64,000 nt of DNA. Source: Myxococcus guangdongensis (GTDB lineage: Bacteria > Myxococcota > Myxococcia > Myxococcales > Myxococcaceae). Both the position numbers and the translations under genes were made by a program. Where the stretch lies: contig NZ_JAJVKW010000004.1 in NCBI RefSeq assembly GCF_024198255.1, forward strand, positions 248,001 to 312,000, given 5' to 3'. How positions within the stretch are numbered: position 1 is the first letter of the stretch; each line of letters opens with the position of its first letter. Below, one piece after another: positions 25,232-33,110 of this stretch. The notes under the pieces are model-generated. The model saw only the letters and a program-made list of their open reading frames with translations. It did no database searches and was not told the DNA's origin.

Positions 25232-25864
25232 ATGGTCCAGAAAGGTCAGTTCCTGGAGCGCTCCACGCTCATCCCCGTGGGCGCGGAGGTGATGGAGGGG
25301 ACAGCGCATCGCGGCAAGCGCGCGCCTCCGTTGCTCATCATCCCGCCGCGACCGGACGAGGGTGGGGGGATGGATCACGTCATCGCCGCGGAGCTCGCCT
25401 GGGCGGCGGCCAGCGCGGGCTTCCCCACGCTGCGCTTCAACCACCGGGGCGTGGGCGCGAGCCAGGGCCAGCGGGGCAAGGACCTGGCGCTGCTCGAGGA
25501 TGCCGAGGCGGCGATGCGGGTCCTCCTCGAGACGGCCGGCACGAGCGCCGTGGCGGTGGCGTCGCTGCATGGCGGTGCTCAGGTGGCCCTGGCGCTCCAG
25601 GCGCGCTTCCCTTCGGTGGGAGGCCTGTGTCTGGTGGCGCCGGCGGAGGTGGACCCGGCGGTGCTGGGGCGCGTGACGTGCCCGTTGCTGGTGGTCCAGG
25701 GGGAGGCGGACGGACGGATGCCTCGGGCGGCGGTGTCCGCGGCGGTGGCCCGGGTGGGAGGTGAGTTCGAGGTCATCGACGACGCGGGCGCCACCTTCCA
25801 GCGCAACCTCCCCCAGGTGGGTCACGCCCTGTCCCACTGGCTCCAACGCCTCTCCGGCGGTTGA
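25232..25864 (+). CDS. Alpha/beta-hydrolase-fold protein lacking the usual Ser nucleophile
   Basis: 210 residues from ATG 25232 (an in-frame ATG at 25220 is possible but has no binding site). The fold is clear: PPLLIIPPRPDEGGGMDHVI, FNHRGVGASQG, the strand-turn-helix at VAVASLHGGAQVALAL, PLLVVQGEADGRMP and a C-terminal helix. Aligning the elbow to G-H-S-F-G-G places Leu where Ser is expected (A-S-L-H-G-G), and no clear catalytic His follows. It may be a non-catalytic family member. It is divergent from the lipase-like gene with 272 bp between. Confidence 0.6.
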   Translation: MVQKGQFLERSTLIPVGAEVMEGTAHRGKRAPPLLIIPPRPDEGGGMDHVIAAELAWAAASAGFPTLRFNHRGVGASQGQRGKDLALLEDAEAAMRVLLETAGTSAVAVASLHGGAQVALALQARFPSVGGLCLVAPAEVDPAVLGRVTCPLLVVQGEADGRMPRAAVSAAVARVGGEFEVIDDAGATFQRNLPQVGHALSHWLQRLSGG

Positions 25865-26025
25865 CCGATGGTCCGCAACCCAGCGGACTTCTTCACATTT
25901 CTTCAGCCTCCCGCACTTGCACGCCGGGAGAGTGGACGTACAGACTGTCCGTGCAGACCCAATCGTTTCCCCGTTCGTTCGTAGGGTCTTCCGGAAGCGT
26001 GCCTCGTTCCTCAAGGAGTATCCCG

Positions 26026-27834
26026 ATGCGGATGGTGCGATGGAGTTTGGGCGGAGCCGCGCTGGCCCTGGCCGTGACGGTGGCGCCCGCGTGCAAGTCC
26101 GCGGAGCGCGAAGCCGAGCGCCCGGCGCCGCCCCCTGCCTCGCTGGCGGACCTGGCGGACGCGGTGGACGTGGTGCCCCACGCCATCGTCGTCGACTTCA
26201 AGGACGGCACGACCAAGGCGCAGTTCGACGCCTGGGAGACCGAGTGGGGCGTGGACCTGGAGCTCAACTCGGTGGAGAGCGCCGACGAGGCCCTCACGCT
26301 GGCGGTGGGCGTGGACGACGTGGCGGGCGTGCTGGAGAAGATCCGCCAGCACCCGAGCGTCGAGGCCGCCGAGCCGCTGATGGAGGTCCGCGCGAGCTTC
26401 ACGCCGAATGACCCCGAGTACGCGCGGCAGTGGAACCTGGCGATGATCGACATGCCCAAGGCCTGGGAGCGCAGCCGGGGCAAGGGCGTCGTCGTCGCCG
26501 TGCTGGACACGGGCATCGCGTACGAGGACCACGAGGACTTCAAGCAGGTGCCCGACCTGAAGGGCGTGAAGTTCGTGTCTGGTTACGACTTCGTCAACGA
26601 CGACGAGCACGCGAACGATGACCACGGCCACGGCACGCACGTGGCGGGCACCATCGCGCAGGCGACCAACAACGGCGAGGGCGTGGCGGGTGTGGCCTTC
26701 GAGGCGACGCTGATGCCGGTGAAGGTGCTCAACCACTTTGGTGGTGGCACCACGGCGGACATCGCGGACGCCATCCGCTTCGCGGCGGACAAGGGCGCGA
26801 ACGTCATCAACATGTCGCTGGGCGGTGGCGGCTACTCGCAGGTGATGGCGCAGGCGGTGGAGTACGCGCGCAAGAAGGGCGTCACCGTGGTGGCCGCCGC
26901 GGGCAACGGTGGCCGCGCGCACGTGGAGTTCCCGGCGGCCTATCCGGGCGCCGTGGCGGTGTCGGCGGTGGGGCCGGATGGCGCGCTGGCGCCGTACTCG
27001 TCCTATGGCAAGGAACTGGACATCGCCGCGCCCGGTGGTGACAAGCGCCGTGGGGACGCGGGCGGCATCATCCAGAACACCATCGACCCGAGGGACGTGT
27101 CGCGCTCCGTCTACGCCTCGTACCAGGGCACCAGCATGGCCACGCCGCACGTGGCCGCGGTGGCCGCGATGCTGTACTCGGCGGGCGCGAAGGGGCCGGA
27201 CGAGGTGGAGAAGGCGCTGTACGCGGGCGCGACGAAGGTGGCGGACCAGGCGTGGACCGAGCAGTACGGACACGGCCTGCTCAACGCGGAGGCGTCGCTG
27301 GCGTCGCTCGGCGGTGGGATGTCGCGTTGGCCGCCGCTGTACTGGGCGCTGGCGCTGCTGGCCTTCGTGCTGCTGACGCTGCGCGGCCGTGAGCGCCCGG
27401 GCTACCTCAACGCGCTCTTGCGGCCGGCCTTCATCGTGCCGCTGCTGCTCTCCACGGTGGGCGTGTACTTCGTGCGTGCCTGGTTCATGGGCACGGCGGG
27501 CGCCGCGGGTGACGTGGTGGAGATGGCCTCGCTGCCCATCCCGGATTGGGAGCGCATCATCTTCGGCCGGGGCCGCACGGTGAACCCGCTGTTCTACAGC
27601 GCGCTCATCCCCGTGCTGCTGTCGCTGCCGGCCATCGGCTGGAAGGGGATGCGCTCGGCGGTGGGGGGCCTCGCGTTGGGGTTCGCGGGCTTCCTGGCGT
27701 ACTCGGCGTGGGCGGGCGCTCCGGCGCTGTCGTGGATGCCCTTCGCGTTCCTGGCGAAGCCGTGGCTGGGCTTCAACACGGTCGTCTGCCTCATCGTCGC
27801 CCGCGCCATGCTCAAGCGCGAGGACGTGCCGTGA
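26026..27834 (+). CDS. Subtilisin-like serine protease with C-terminal membrane domain
   Basis: 602 residues, AAGGAG before ATG 26026. The hydrophobic N-terminus ends near APAC (residues 20-23), so it is probably a lipoprotein or exported. A pro-domain (50-125) ends in RASFTPNDPEYARQWNL. The S8 catalytic triad is complete: D161 (LDTGIAYEDHED), H202 (HGHGTHVAGT) and S370 (GTSMATPH), with the AAGNGG oxyanion region between. After residue 430 five hydrophobic helices follow (about 436-452, 465-484, 522-538, 545-562, 577-594). A secreted catalytic domain tethered by a polytopic C-terminus is unusual for subtilases. The next gene is coupled by GTGA. Confidence 0.88.
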   Translation: MRMVRWSLGGAALALAVTVAPACKSAEREAERPAPPPASLADLADAVDVVPHAIVVDFKDGTTKAQFDAWETEWGVDLELNSVESADEALTLAVGVDDVAGVLEKIRQHPSVEAAEPLMEVRASFTPNDPEYARQWNLAMIDMPKAWERSRGKGVVVAVLDTGIAYEDHEDFKQVPDLKGVKFVSGYDFVNDDEHANDDHGHGTHVAGTIAQATNNGEGVAGVAFEATLMPVKVLNHFGGGTTADIADAIRFAADKGANVINMSLGGGGYSQVMAQAVEYARKKGVTVVAAAGNGGRAHVEFPAAYPGAVAVSAVGPDGALAPYSSYGKELDIAAPGGDKRRGDAGGIIQNTIDPRDVSRSVYASYQGTSMATPHVAAVAAMLYSAGAKGPDEVEKALYAGATKVADQAWTEQYGHGLLNAEASLASLGGGMSRWPPLYWALALLAFVLLTLRGRERPGYLNALLRPAFIVPLLLSTVGVYFVRAWFMGTAGAAGDVVEMASLPIPDWERIIFGRGRTVNPLFYSALIPVLLSLPAIGWKGMRSAVGGLALGFAGFLAYSAWAGAPALSWMPFAFLAKPWLGFNTVVCLIVARAMLKREDVP

Positions 27835-28046
27835 CGCTCACCGGGCGCGTGGCGTTCCGCGACATCGAGACGGGTGTCTGGGTGCTGGAGGCCGATGATG
27901 GCACCACGTATCAGCTCGCGGGTGGTGACCGGCACATCAAGAAGGACGGCCACCGCATCGAGGCCGAGGGCCGCGTGGACAAGGACATGCTCACCCTCGC
28001 GATGGTGGGCCCCGTCTTCCACGTGAGCTCGTATCGCTTCGTCTGA
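27831..28046 (+). CDS. Small DUF5818-like protein coupled to the subtilase
   Basis: 71 residues, GTG overlapping the subtilase stop by 4 bp. The sequence VTLTGRVAFRDIETGVWVLE followed by GTTYQLAGG and EAEGRVDKD has the strand pattern of a small OB-like beta-barrel. No signal peptide or membrane segment. The coupling suggests equimolar synthesis, perhaps as a regulator or inhibitor of the protease, but nothing proves it. Confidence 0.6.
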   Translation: MTLTGRVAFRDIETGVWVLEADDGTTYQLAGGDRHIKKDGHRIEAEGRVDKDMLTLAMVGPVFHVSSYRFV

Positions 28047-28181
28047 CGTGGAGGGCCGGGCGCTGGCTCGGCCATTCCTCGTCGCGAAGATTTCCGCGAG
28101 CCCGTCAGGGCGGCGGGGCGAGGCGCGGAAGCCTGTCCGTGCGCGGTGCCTGGAGGCTCCTTCCTCCGGCGCCGCGCTCGC

Positions 28182-29366
28182 TCACGGTGACTTCGTGCCG
28201 CCTTCGGCCTTGTGCGCGCGCGCCTGACGCGTGCGCTCCTCGCTGTATGCCTCCAGCGGAGCCTTACCCCGGCGCACGGCCCCGCGGAGCTCCTTCAATG
28301 ACTCCCGCTCCGCTTGGAGCCCCGCGGGCGCGTCCTTCCTGAGCGGTGCGAGCGGGTGGGCCACGTCATGGAGGTTGAGCGCGATGCCGCGCCGGTCCAC
28401 CACGGCGAGCAGCACCAAGGACAGCGTCGCCGCCACCACCCACGGCAGCACCAGCTTCGCCAGCGACGGCACGGGCTTCGTCTCCCGCGCGCGCTCGTCG
28501 CTCACCGCCATGCCGGTGCCCCAGACCGGGACCCACCGCGACATGCCCAGCAGCGCGAGCACCCCCACCCACCCGAGGCTCGCCAGCATGAGCACGTCCT
28601 GGGGCTGGGTGTCTGTCTCGGGGGCCTCGGTGCCCATCGACTTGGCCACGAGGAACGCGGCCGAGGACACCATGTTGTTGGCCGCGTGCGCGGCGATGCC
28701 GGGCCACAGCGAGCCGGTGCGCAGGTAGAGCCAGCCGAACAGCAGGCCCAGCTCCACGCGCGCCACGAAGCCCACCGGGTCCAGGTGGAACGCGCTGAAC
28801 ACCACCGCGGAGATGACCAGGGCCGTCGTGGGCGAGCGCGGCGCCGGGGGCGTCAGGCCCCGCTGGAAGACGCCCCGGAAGAACAGCTCCTCGCAGATGG
28901 GCGCGGCGACCGTCACGCCCGCCAGGATGATGGCGAGCTCCACGGGCGTCTGCTGCTCGAAGAGCCGCGAGCCGTCGAACATCTCCTTCATCCACTCGGG
29001 CGCGAGCTTCTGCGCGGTGAACTGGATGGGCACCACCAGCGCGAAGAAGTTGGCGATGCCCAACAGGAAGCCGAAGAGCGTCGGCACCGGATGCAGCGGC
29101 GTCAGCCCCGTGAAGAGCGCGGGCTTCCATCCCCCCAGGCGCGGCAGCAGCCACCCGAGCGCCATGAAGATGAACACCTCGGTGAACCAGATGCCGAAGG
29201 CCGCGTTGAGCAGCTGGACGGAGCCGCCCACCAGGATGAAGAGCACCAGCGCCAGGGCCGCCCCGCCGAGCGCCAGCACCCGAGGGCTCCTGGGCTCCGG
29301 GGGAGGAGGCTCGGAGGGCCCAGCCGGCCCGAGAGGCGCGGCGTCGCTGGGAGCGGAATCTTCCAA
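28182..29366 (-). CDS. CPBP-family intramembrane glutamic protease
   Basis: 394 residues from TTG 29366, chosen because AAGGAGATGA lies eight bases upstream; ATG 29411 in the same frame has no binding site. After a Pro/Ser-rich N-terminus there are about eight membrane helices. The CPBP (Abi, Rce1-like) motifs are present: EELFFRGVFQRG with the catalytic Glu pair, FSAFHLDPVGF, and HAANN. The C-terminal tail is charged. Members cleave membrane-embedded substrates or prenylated peptides; here the substrate is unknown. It is divergent from the porin operon, sharing a roughly 90-bp spacer. Confidence 0.88.
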   Translation of the reverse strand: MEDSAPSDAAPLGPAGPSEPPPPEPRSPRVLALGGAALALVLFILVGGSVQLLNAAFGIWFTEVFIFMALGWLLPRLGGWKPALFTGLTPLHPVPTLFGFLLGIANFFALVVPIQFTAQKLAPEWMKEMFDGSRLFEQQTPVELAIILAGVTVAAPICEELFFRGVFQRGLTPPAPRSPTTALVISAVVFSAFHLDPVGFVARVELGLLFGWLYLRTGSLWPGIAAHAANNMVSSAAFLVAKSMGTEAPETDTQPQDVLMLASLGWVGVLALLGMSRWVPVWGTGMAVSDERARETKPVPSLAKLVLPWVVAATLSLVLLAVVDRRGIALNLHDVAHPLAPLRKDAPAGLQAERESLKELRGAVRRGKAPLEAYSEERTRQARAHKAEGGTKSP

Positions 29367-29413
29367 TTTGTCATCTCCTTGACGCGAAAAGCTGAACTGT
29401 CGCGGCAGCATGT

Positions 29414-29419
29414 CTCTAT
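29414..29419 (+). promoter_or_regulatory. TATACT -10 candidate for the porin-cytochrome operon
   Basis: TATACT at 29414-29419 lies 39 bp before GTG 29459. The only TTGACG nearby (29379-29384) is 29 bp away, too far for a -35, so an activator or another sigma factor may be needed. The complementary strand reads AGTATA and gives a weak -10 for the divergent protease gene. Confidence 0.3.
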
Positions 29420-29458
29420 ACTGTCCGCACCTTGACGTCCTACATCCTGGCTCGAACG

Positions 29459-30877
29459 GTGCAGCGGACGTGGTGGAAGCCCCCTCGAACTCTTGGCGTT
29501 GTCTGTGCCCTGGGCCTGGGGCTGGGAGCAACGACGTCGCACGCGTCGGCGTTCCTGGTGGAAGCGCGAACCGAGGCGCAGGCGTACCAGATTCGTGCGT
29601 GGCGTGGCAGCACGTCAGAAGACCCGGTGCTGCTGCCGCGGCGCCGAATCGTCCAGTACCTGGGGCTCAATGCCTTCGAGCTCGCCACGGGACAGGACCT
29701 GGGCTTCGAGTCCAACATGCGCATCTGGGCGGACTTCGGCCTGCCCAAGGGTGAGGCCGAGCGCGTCGATGGGCTGAAGTCCGAGGACGCGGAGCTGCTC
29801 CACGCGTACGTGCGCTACGCGAAGGGCGGCTTCGAGGGACGGCTGGGCCGGCAGCTCTACACGGACGTCTCGGACATCATCGCGTTCGATGGTCTGCGCG
29901 CGCGCTACGTGACGCGCATGGGCCTGGGCGCGGAGCTGTACGGTGGCCTGTGGGTGAAGGGCGCGAGCTTCCTGGGCTCGTCCGTGTATCAGCCGGATGG
30001 CACGCGGGAGAGCGACTCGCGGCGGTTGGACCAGGGCGTGGCGGGCGCGGACCCCACGCTGACTTCGATGGAGCCCGTCTTCGGTGCCAAGCTGCTGCTC
30101 GAGGACGTGAAGGGCTTCAACGCCACGGTGGGCTACCGCAAGGCGATGGTGGAGGGGAAGACGGACCTGGAGCGCGCCACGGTGGAGGCGCGCTACGGCC
30201 GCGGCCTGGGGCTCAACGCGCTGGCCGGCGTGGACTACGACGTGCTGCAGGGCAAGGTGGCCCAGGTGCGCACGCAGGTGCGCTGGGACGGCATGCGCGT
30301 CGCGACGACGCTGGAGGCGATGCGCCTGTCGCCCGTGCTGTCGGCGGACTCCATCTGGTACTACTTCGCGTGGGCGCCGCGCGACGAGGCGCGGGTTCGC
30401 GTGGACGTGTTCACCCCCGGCCCGCTGCGCTTCTACGTGCAGGCGCTGGGCAGCCGCTACAACGAGAACGTCAACCCGGCGATGGCCATCGCCTCGCAGG
30501 TGGACGCGGAGGGCGCACCGAAGTCCACCAGCGTCGGTGGGGCGGGGGGCGCGGCGTGGCGCTCGGGCGCGTTCCGCTCGGCGCTGGACGTGACGTACCG
30601 CACGGGCTTCGGCGGAGACCAACTCTGGGGCGACCTCACCGGGGGCTACACGTTCGACCGGGAGCGCTTCACGTTGGACGCGCGGGTGTCCTTCGCGCGC
30701 ATCTTCGACAGCTTCAACGCGCGCCTGGGCGGCAACTTCTACGGCGCGCAGGTGTGGGCCAGCCGGGCGCTGACGCGCGCGACGCGGCTGTCGCTGGTGG
30801 TGGAGCAGAACTTCAATCCCTTCACCGACTCGGACACGAAGGGCTTCCTCCTCTTCGACCTGAAGGCGAGCTTGTAG
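29459..30877 (+). CDS. Outer-membrane beta-barrel protein (porin-like) of a cytochrome operon
   Basis: About 472 residues. GTG 29459 gives VQRTWWKPPRTLGVVCALGLGLG followed by ATTSHASA, a Sec signal peptide; TTG 29432 would add nine residues. The mature part alternates polar and aromatic residues in strand pairs such as HAYVRYAKGGFEGRLGRQLY, FNATVGYRKAMVEG and LGLNALAGVDYDV, and ends in LLFDLKASL. Charged turns and no long hydrophobic helices support a barrel of about 16-22 strands. The cytochrome ATG directly follows its stop. Co-transcription with a 13-heme cytochrome recalls porin-cytochrome conduits. Confidence 0.7.
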   Translation: MQRTWWKPPRTLGVVCALGLGLGATTSHASAFLVEARTEAQAYQIRAWRGSTSEDPVLLPRRRIVQYLGLNAFELATGQDLGFESNMRIWADFGLPKGEAERVDGLKSEDAELLHAYVRYAKGGFEGRLGRQLYTDVSDIIAFDGLRARYVTRMGLGAELYGGLWVKGASFLGSSVYQPDGTRESDSRRLDQGVAGADPTLTSMEPVFGAKLLLEDVKGFNATVGYRKAMVEGKTDLERATVEARYGRGLGLNALAGVDYDVLQGKVAQVRTQVRWDGMRVATTLEAMRLSPVLSADSIWYYFAWAPRDEARVRVDVFTPGPLRFYVQALGSRYNENVNPAMAIASQVDAEGAPKSTSVGGAGGAAWRSGAFRSALDVTYRTGFGGDQLWGDLTGGYTFDRERFTLDARVSFARIFDSFNARLGGNFYGAQVWASRALTRATRLSLVVEQNFNPFTDSDTKGFLLFDLKASL

Positions 30878-32062
30878 ATGCTTCACCGTCAGAACCGACA
30901 TGCGCTGCTCGCCCTGGCCGCGCTCGCCATGCTGGTGGGCGCCGGCGTCGCCTGGGCCGCCACGGCCCGCGAGCGCAGCCTGGCCGTCTACCCCGCCCAG
31001 CACGTGCCGCTGCGCTTCGACCACGCCCAGCACCTGGAGGCGGGCGCCGAGTGCACCACGTGCCACGACTCGGCCCGCGCCAGCGCATCCTCCAAGGACC
31101 TGAACCTCCCGGGCCACGAGGAGTGCGAGACCTGCCACGACATCGAGGCGGGCCGGAAGGGCAAGCCCACGGACCCGCCGTCGTCGTGCAACACCTGCCA
31201 CCCGGGCTTCGACGCCACCGTGCGCAAGGAGCCCGCGAAGCTTTCCATGCCCCCGGCCAACCTGCACTTCAGCCACCAGCAGCACGTGGACAAGAAGGTG
31301 GAGTGCTCGGTGTGCCACGGCGAGATGAAGGACGTGAAGCTCGGCACGCGCAACCAGCTGCCGAAGATGGCCACGTGCTTCAAGTGCCACGACGGCACCG
31401 TGGCCTCCAACACGTGCGCCACGTGTCACCCGACGGAGCCCTCGGGTCGGCTGAAGCTGACGTTCGACTCGGGCCTGCTCAAGCCCATGCAGGGCAACCC
31501 GCTGGGCCTGGACCACGGCCCGCGCTTCGAGTTCAACCACGGGGCCCGCGCGTCCACGGACCGGCTGGTCTGCATGCAGTGCCACAGCGAGAGCTACTGC
31601 CAGACGTGCCATGACGGCATGCAGAAGCCGCTGTCCATCCACCCCAACGACTTCATCACGCTGCACCCGGTGCAGGCCCGGACCAACTCGCCCCGGTGCG
31701 AGAGCTGCCACCGCGCCCAGTCCTTCTGCGCCGCCTGCCACGAGCGCGCGGGCGTGGGCATGGACGCGGCCCAGTCGCTGCGGCCGCGCAACCAGAAGGT
31801 GCACCCGGACTACTCCACGTGGGTGGAGCTGCCCGGACCGCGGCACCACGGCATCGCCGCGTCGCGGGACCTGACCAGCTGCATCTCCTGCCACCGCGAG
31901 GAGTCGTGCATGAGCTGCCACTCGGAGCTGTCGCCGCGGCGGCAGATCAACCCGCACCCGGCGGGCTTCGCGCAGTCGTGCAAGAAGCTGGCGTCGGCGA
32001 ATGACCGCGCCTGCCTCAAGTGCCACTCGTCGGAGAGCCTGGCGCAGAAGGGGTGCCGCTGA
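30878..32062 (+). CDS. Periplasmic 13-heme c-type cytochrome
   Basis: 394 residues. A Sec signal (LLALAALAMLVGAGVAWA) is followed by 13 CXXCH motifs: CTTCH, CETCH, CNTCH, CSVCH, CFKCH, CATCH, CMQCH, CQTCH, CESCH, CAACH, CISCH, CMSCH and CLKCH, about one per 30 residues. There is no lipobox, so it should be soluble in the periplasm or secreted. Additional His residues (HFSHQQH, FNHGARA) could be distal ligands. The 30-residue spacing suits a molecular wire. It starts directly after the barrel gene stop and its own TGA overlaps the next start (TGATG). Redox partners unknown. Confidence 0.92.
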   Translation: MLHRQNRHALLALAALAMLVGAGVAWAATARERSLAVYPAQHVPLRFDHAQHLEAGAECTTCHDSARASASSKDLNLPGHEECETCHDIEAGRKGKPTDPPSSCNTCHPGFDATVRKEPAKLSMPPANLHFSHQQHVDKKVECSVCHGEMKDVKLGTRNQLPKMATCFKCHDGTVASNTCATCHPTEPSGRLKLTFDSGLLKPMQGNPLGLDHGPRFEFNHGARASTDRLVCMQCHSESYCQTCHDGMQKPLSIHPNDFITLHPVQARTNSPRCESCHRAQSFCAACHERAGVGMDAAQSLRPRNQKVHPDYSTWVELPGPRHHGIAASRDLTSCISCHREESCMSCHSELSPRRQINPHPAGFAQSCKKLASANDRACLKCHSSESLAQKGCR

Positions 32063-32517
32063 TGGGCACGCGCTCGAGTCGCTTCCTCGCGGGCGTGTTC
32101 GCGCTGGCGTCGCTGTCCGGGTGCCTGGAGCCCGGCGAGGCCATCTACCTGCCGCGCGACACGGTGCCGCCCCGGGTCGTCTCCACGGCGCCAGGAGGAG
32201 GGGAGACGCTGCCGAGGGGAGGCTCCCTGCGCGTCACCTTCTCCGAGGCCATGGACATCCGCAGCCTGCGTCCGGGCATCGCGGTGTTCTCCGGTCGGGA
32301 TGAGCTCCCGCTCGTGCTCACCGCCCCGCCCGTGCCGGAGCTGGACGAGGACGTGGAGCGGGGCGACGTCCCGTACTCGGTGGAGGCCGCCTTCGCCGAG
32401 GGCGTCGTGCTGACGCCCAACACGCAGTACACGCTGGTGCTGCGCACCGTGCTCACGGACTACGAGGGCAACCCGCTCTCCAGCGAGATTCGCATCGTCT
32501 TCCGCAGCGCGCCGTGA
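32062..32517 (+). CDS. Ig-like domain lipoprotein (SbsA-Ig/Big_5 type)
   Basis: 151 residues. The signal ends FALASLSGC, a good lipobox, followed by LEPGE. A single Ig-like domain follows, with the Big_5 signature PPRVVSTAPGGGETLPRGGS, then LRVTFSEAMDIRSL, and a closing TQYTLVLRTVLTDYEGN with IRIVFRSAP. Such domains bridge proteins at the cell surface. It is the third gene of the porin/cytochrome unit and may anchor the cytochrome to the outer membrane. No heme motif of its own. Confidence 0.78.
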   Translation: MGTRSSRFLAGVFALASLSGCLEPGEAIYLPRDTVPPRVVSTAPGGGETLPRGGSLRVTFSEAMDIRSLRPGIAVFSGRDELPLVLTAPPVPELDEDVERGDVPYSVEAAFAEGVVLTPNTQYTLVLRTVLTDYEGNPLSSEIRIVFRSAP

Positions 32518-32538
32518 GCCCTCGCGGGCCGCGCGTGG

Positions 32539-33036
32539 CTACATCTGGAAGAACTCGAAGCTCTGTCCCGCCTCCTTGCCGTCCTTCTTCCCCTCGATGC
32601 GGGCGGTGAGACGGTTGGCGGTGGGGCGCTGGTAGAAGATGCGCTGCGGGTAGTCGTGCTGCGGGTTTTCGAACAACACGCCGTTGCTGTTGCAACGCAG
32701 CATCTTGAAGTCCGAGGGCGGACGCCCCATGGGCTGGGCCACGAAGTAGAGCCCGTCCTTGCGCGCTTCGATGCGCATGTACTCGAAGAACACCGTCTTG
32801 CCCTGGACGATGGTGCGGCTCACCCCGAAGAGCGTTCCGCCCGCCGCGGGCGTCCAGTGCTCCTCCATCAGGTTTCCGGCCGTGTCCTGACGCCAACTGC
32901 CCGACAGCCAGGCCACGTCGTGGATGGAGGCCCCGCACTCGCGCGAGGCCGGCTCGCGGGTGTTCGGCGTGGAGCCACAGCCGAGAAGCGGGGAGGCACC
33001 GAGGACGAGGGCAAGCAGGGCAGGGCGAGCAGTCAT
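32539..33036 (-). CDS. Lipoprotein of the DUF6265 type
   Basis: 165 residues from ATG 33036. LVLGASPLLGCGS gives a lipobox (LLGC). The mature domain matches DUF6265: DVAWLSGSWRQDTAGNLMEE, GGTLFGVSRTI, FEYMRIEA, VLFENPQHDYPQRIFY and LTARIEG, a lipocalin-like barrel with the conserved ENPQHDYPQ. Ligand and role are unknown. It is convergent with the Ig-like lipoprotein gene (21-bp gap) and downstream of the acyltransferase gene in the opposite order. Confidence 0.82.
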   Translation of the reverse strand: MTARPALLALVLGASPLLGCGSTPNTREPASRECGASIHDVAWLSGSWRQDTAGNLMEEHWTPAAGGTLFGVSRTIVQGKTVFFEYMRIEARKDGLYFVAQPMGRPPSDFKMLRCNSNGVLFENPQHDYPQRIFYQRPTANRLTARIEGKKDGKEAGQSFEFFQM

Positions 33037-33110
33037 CCACCCATCCTCCCATGCCCCGCTGACGGGCCGCACCGTCCTCGATGAGGCGGCGCGGCCCGGA
33101 AGTCCACACG

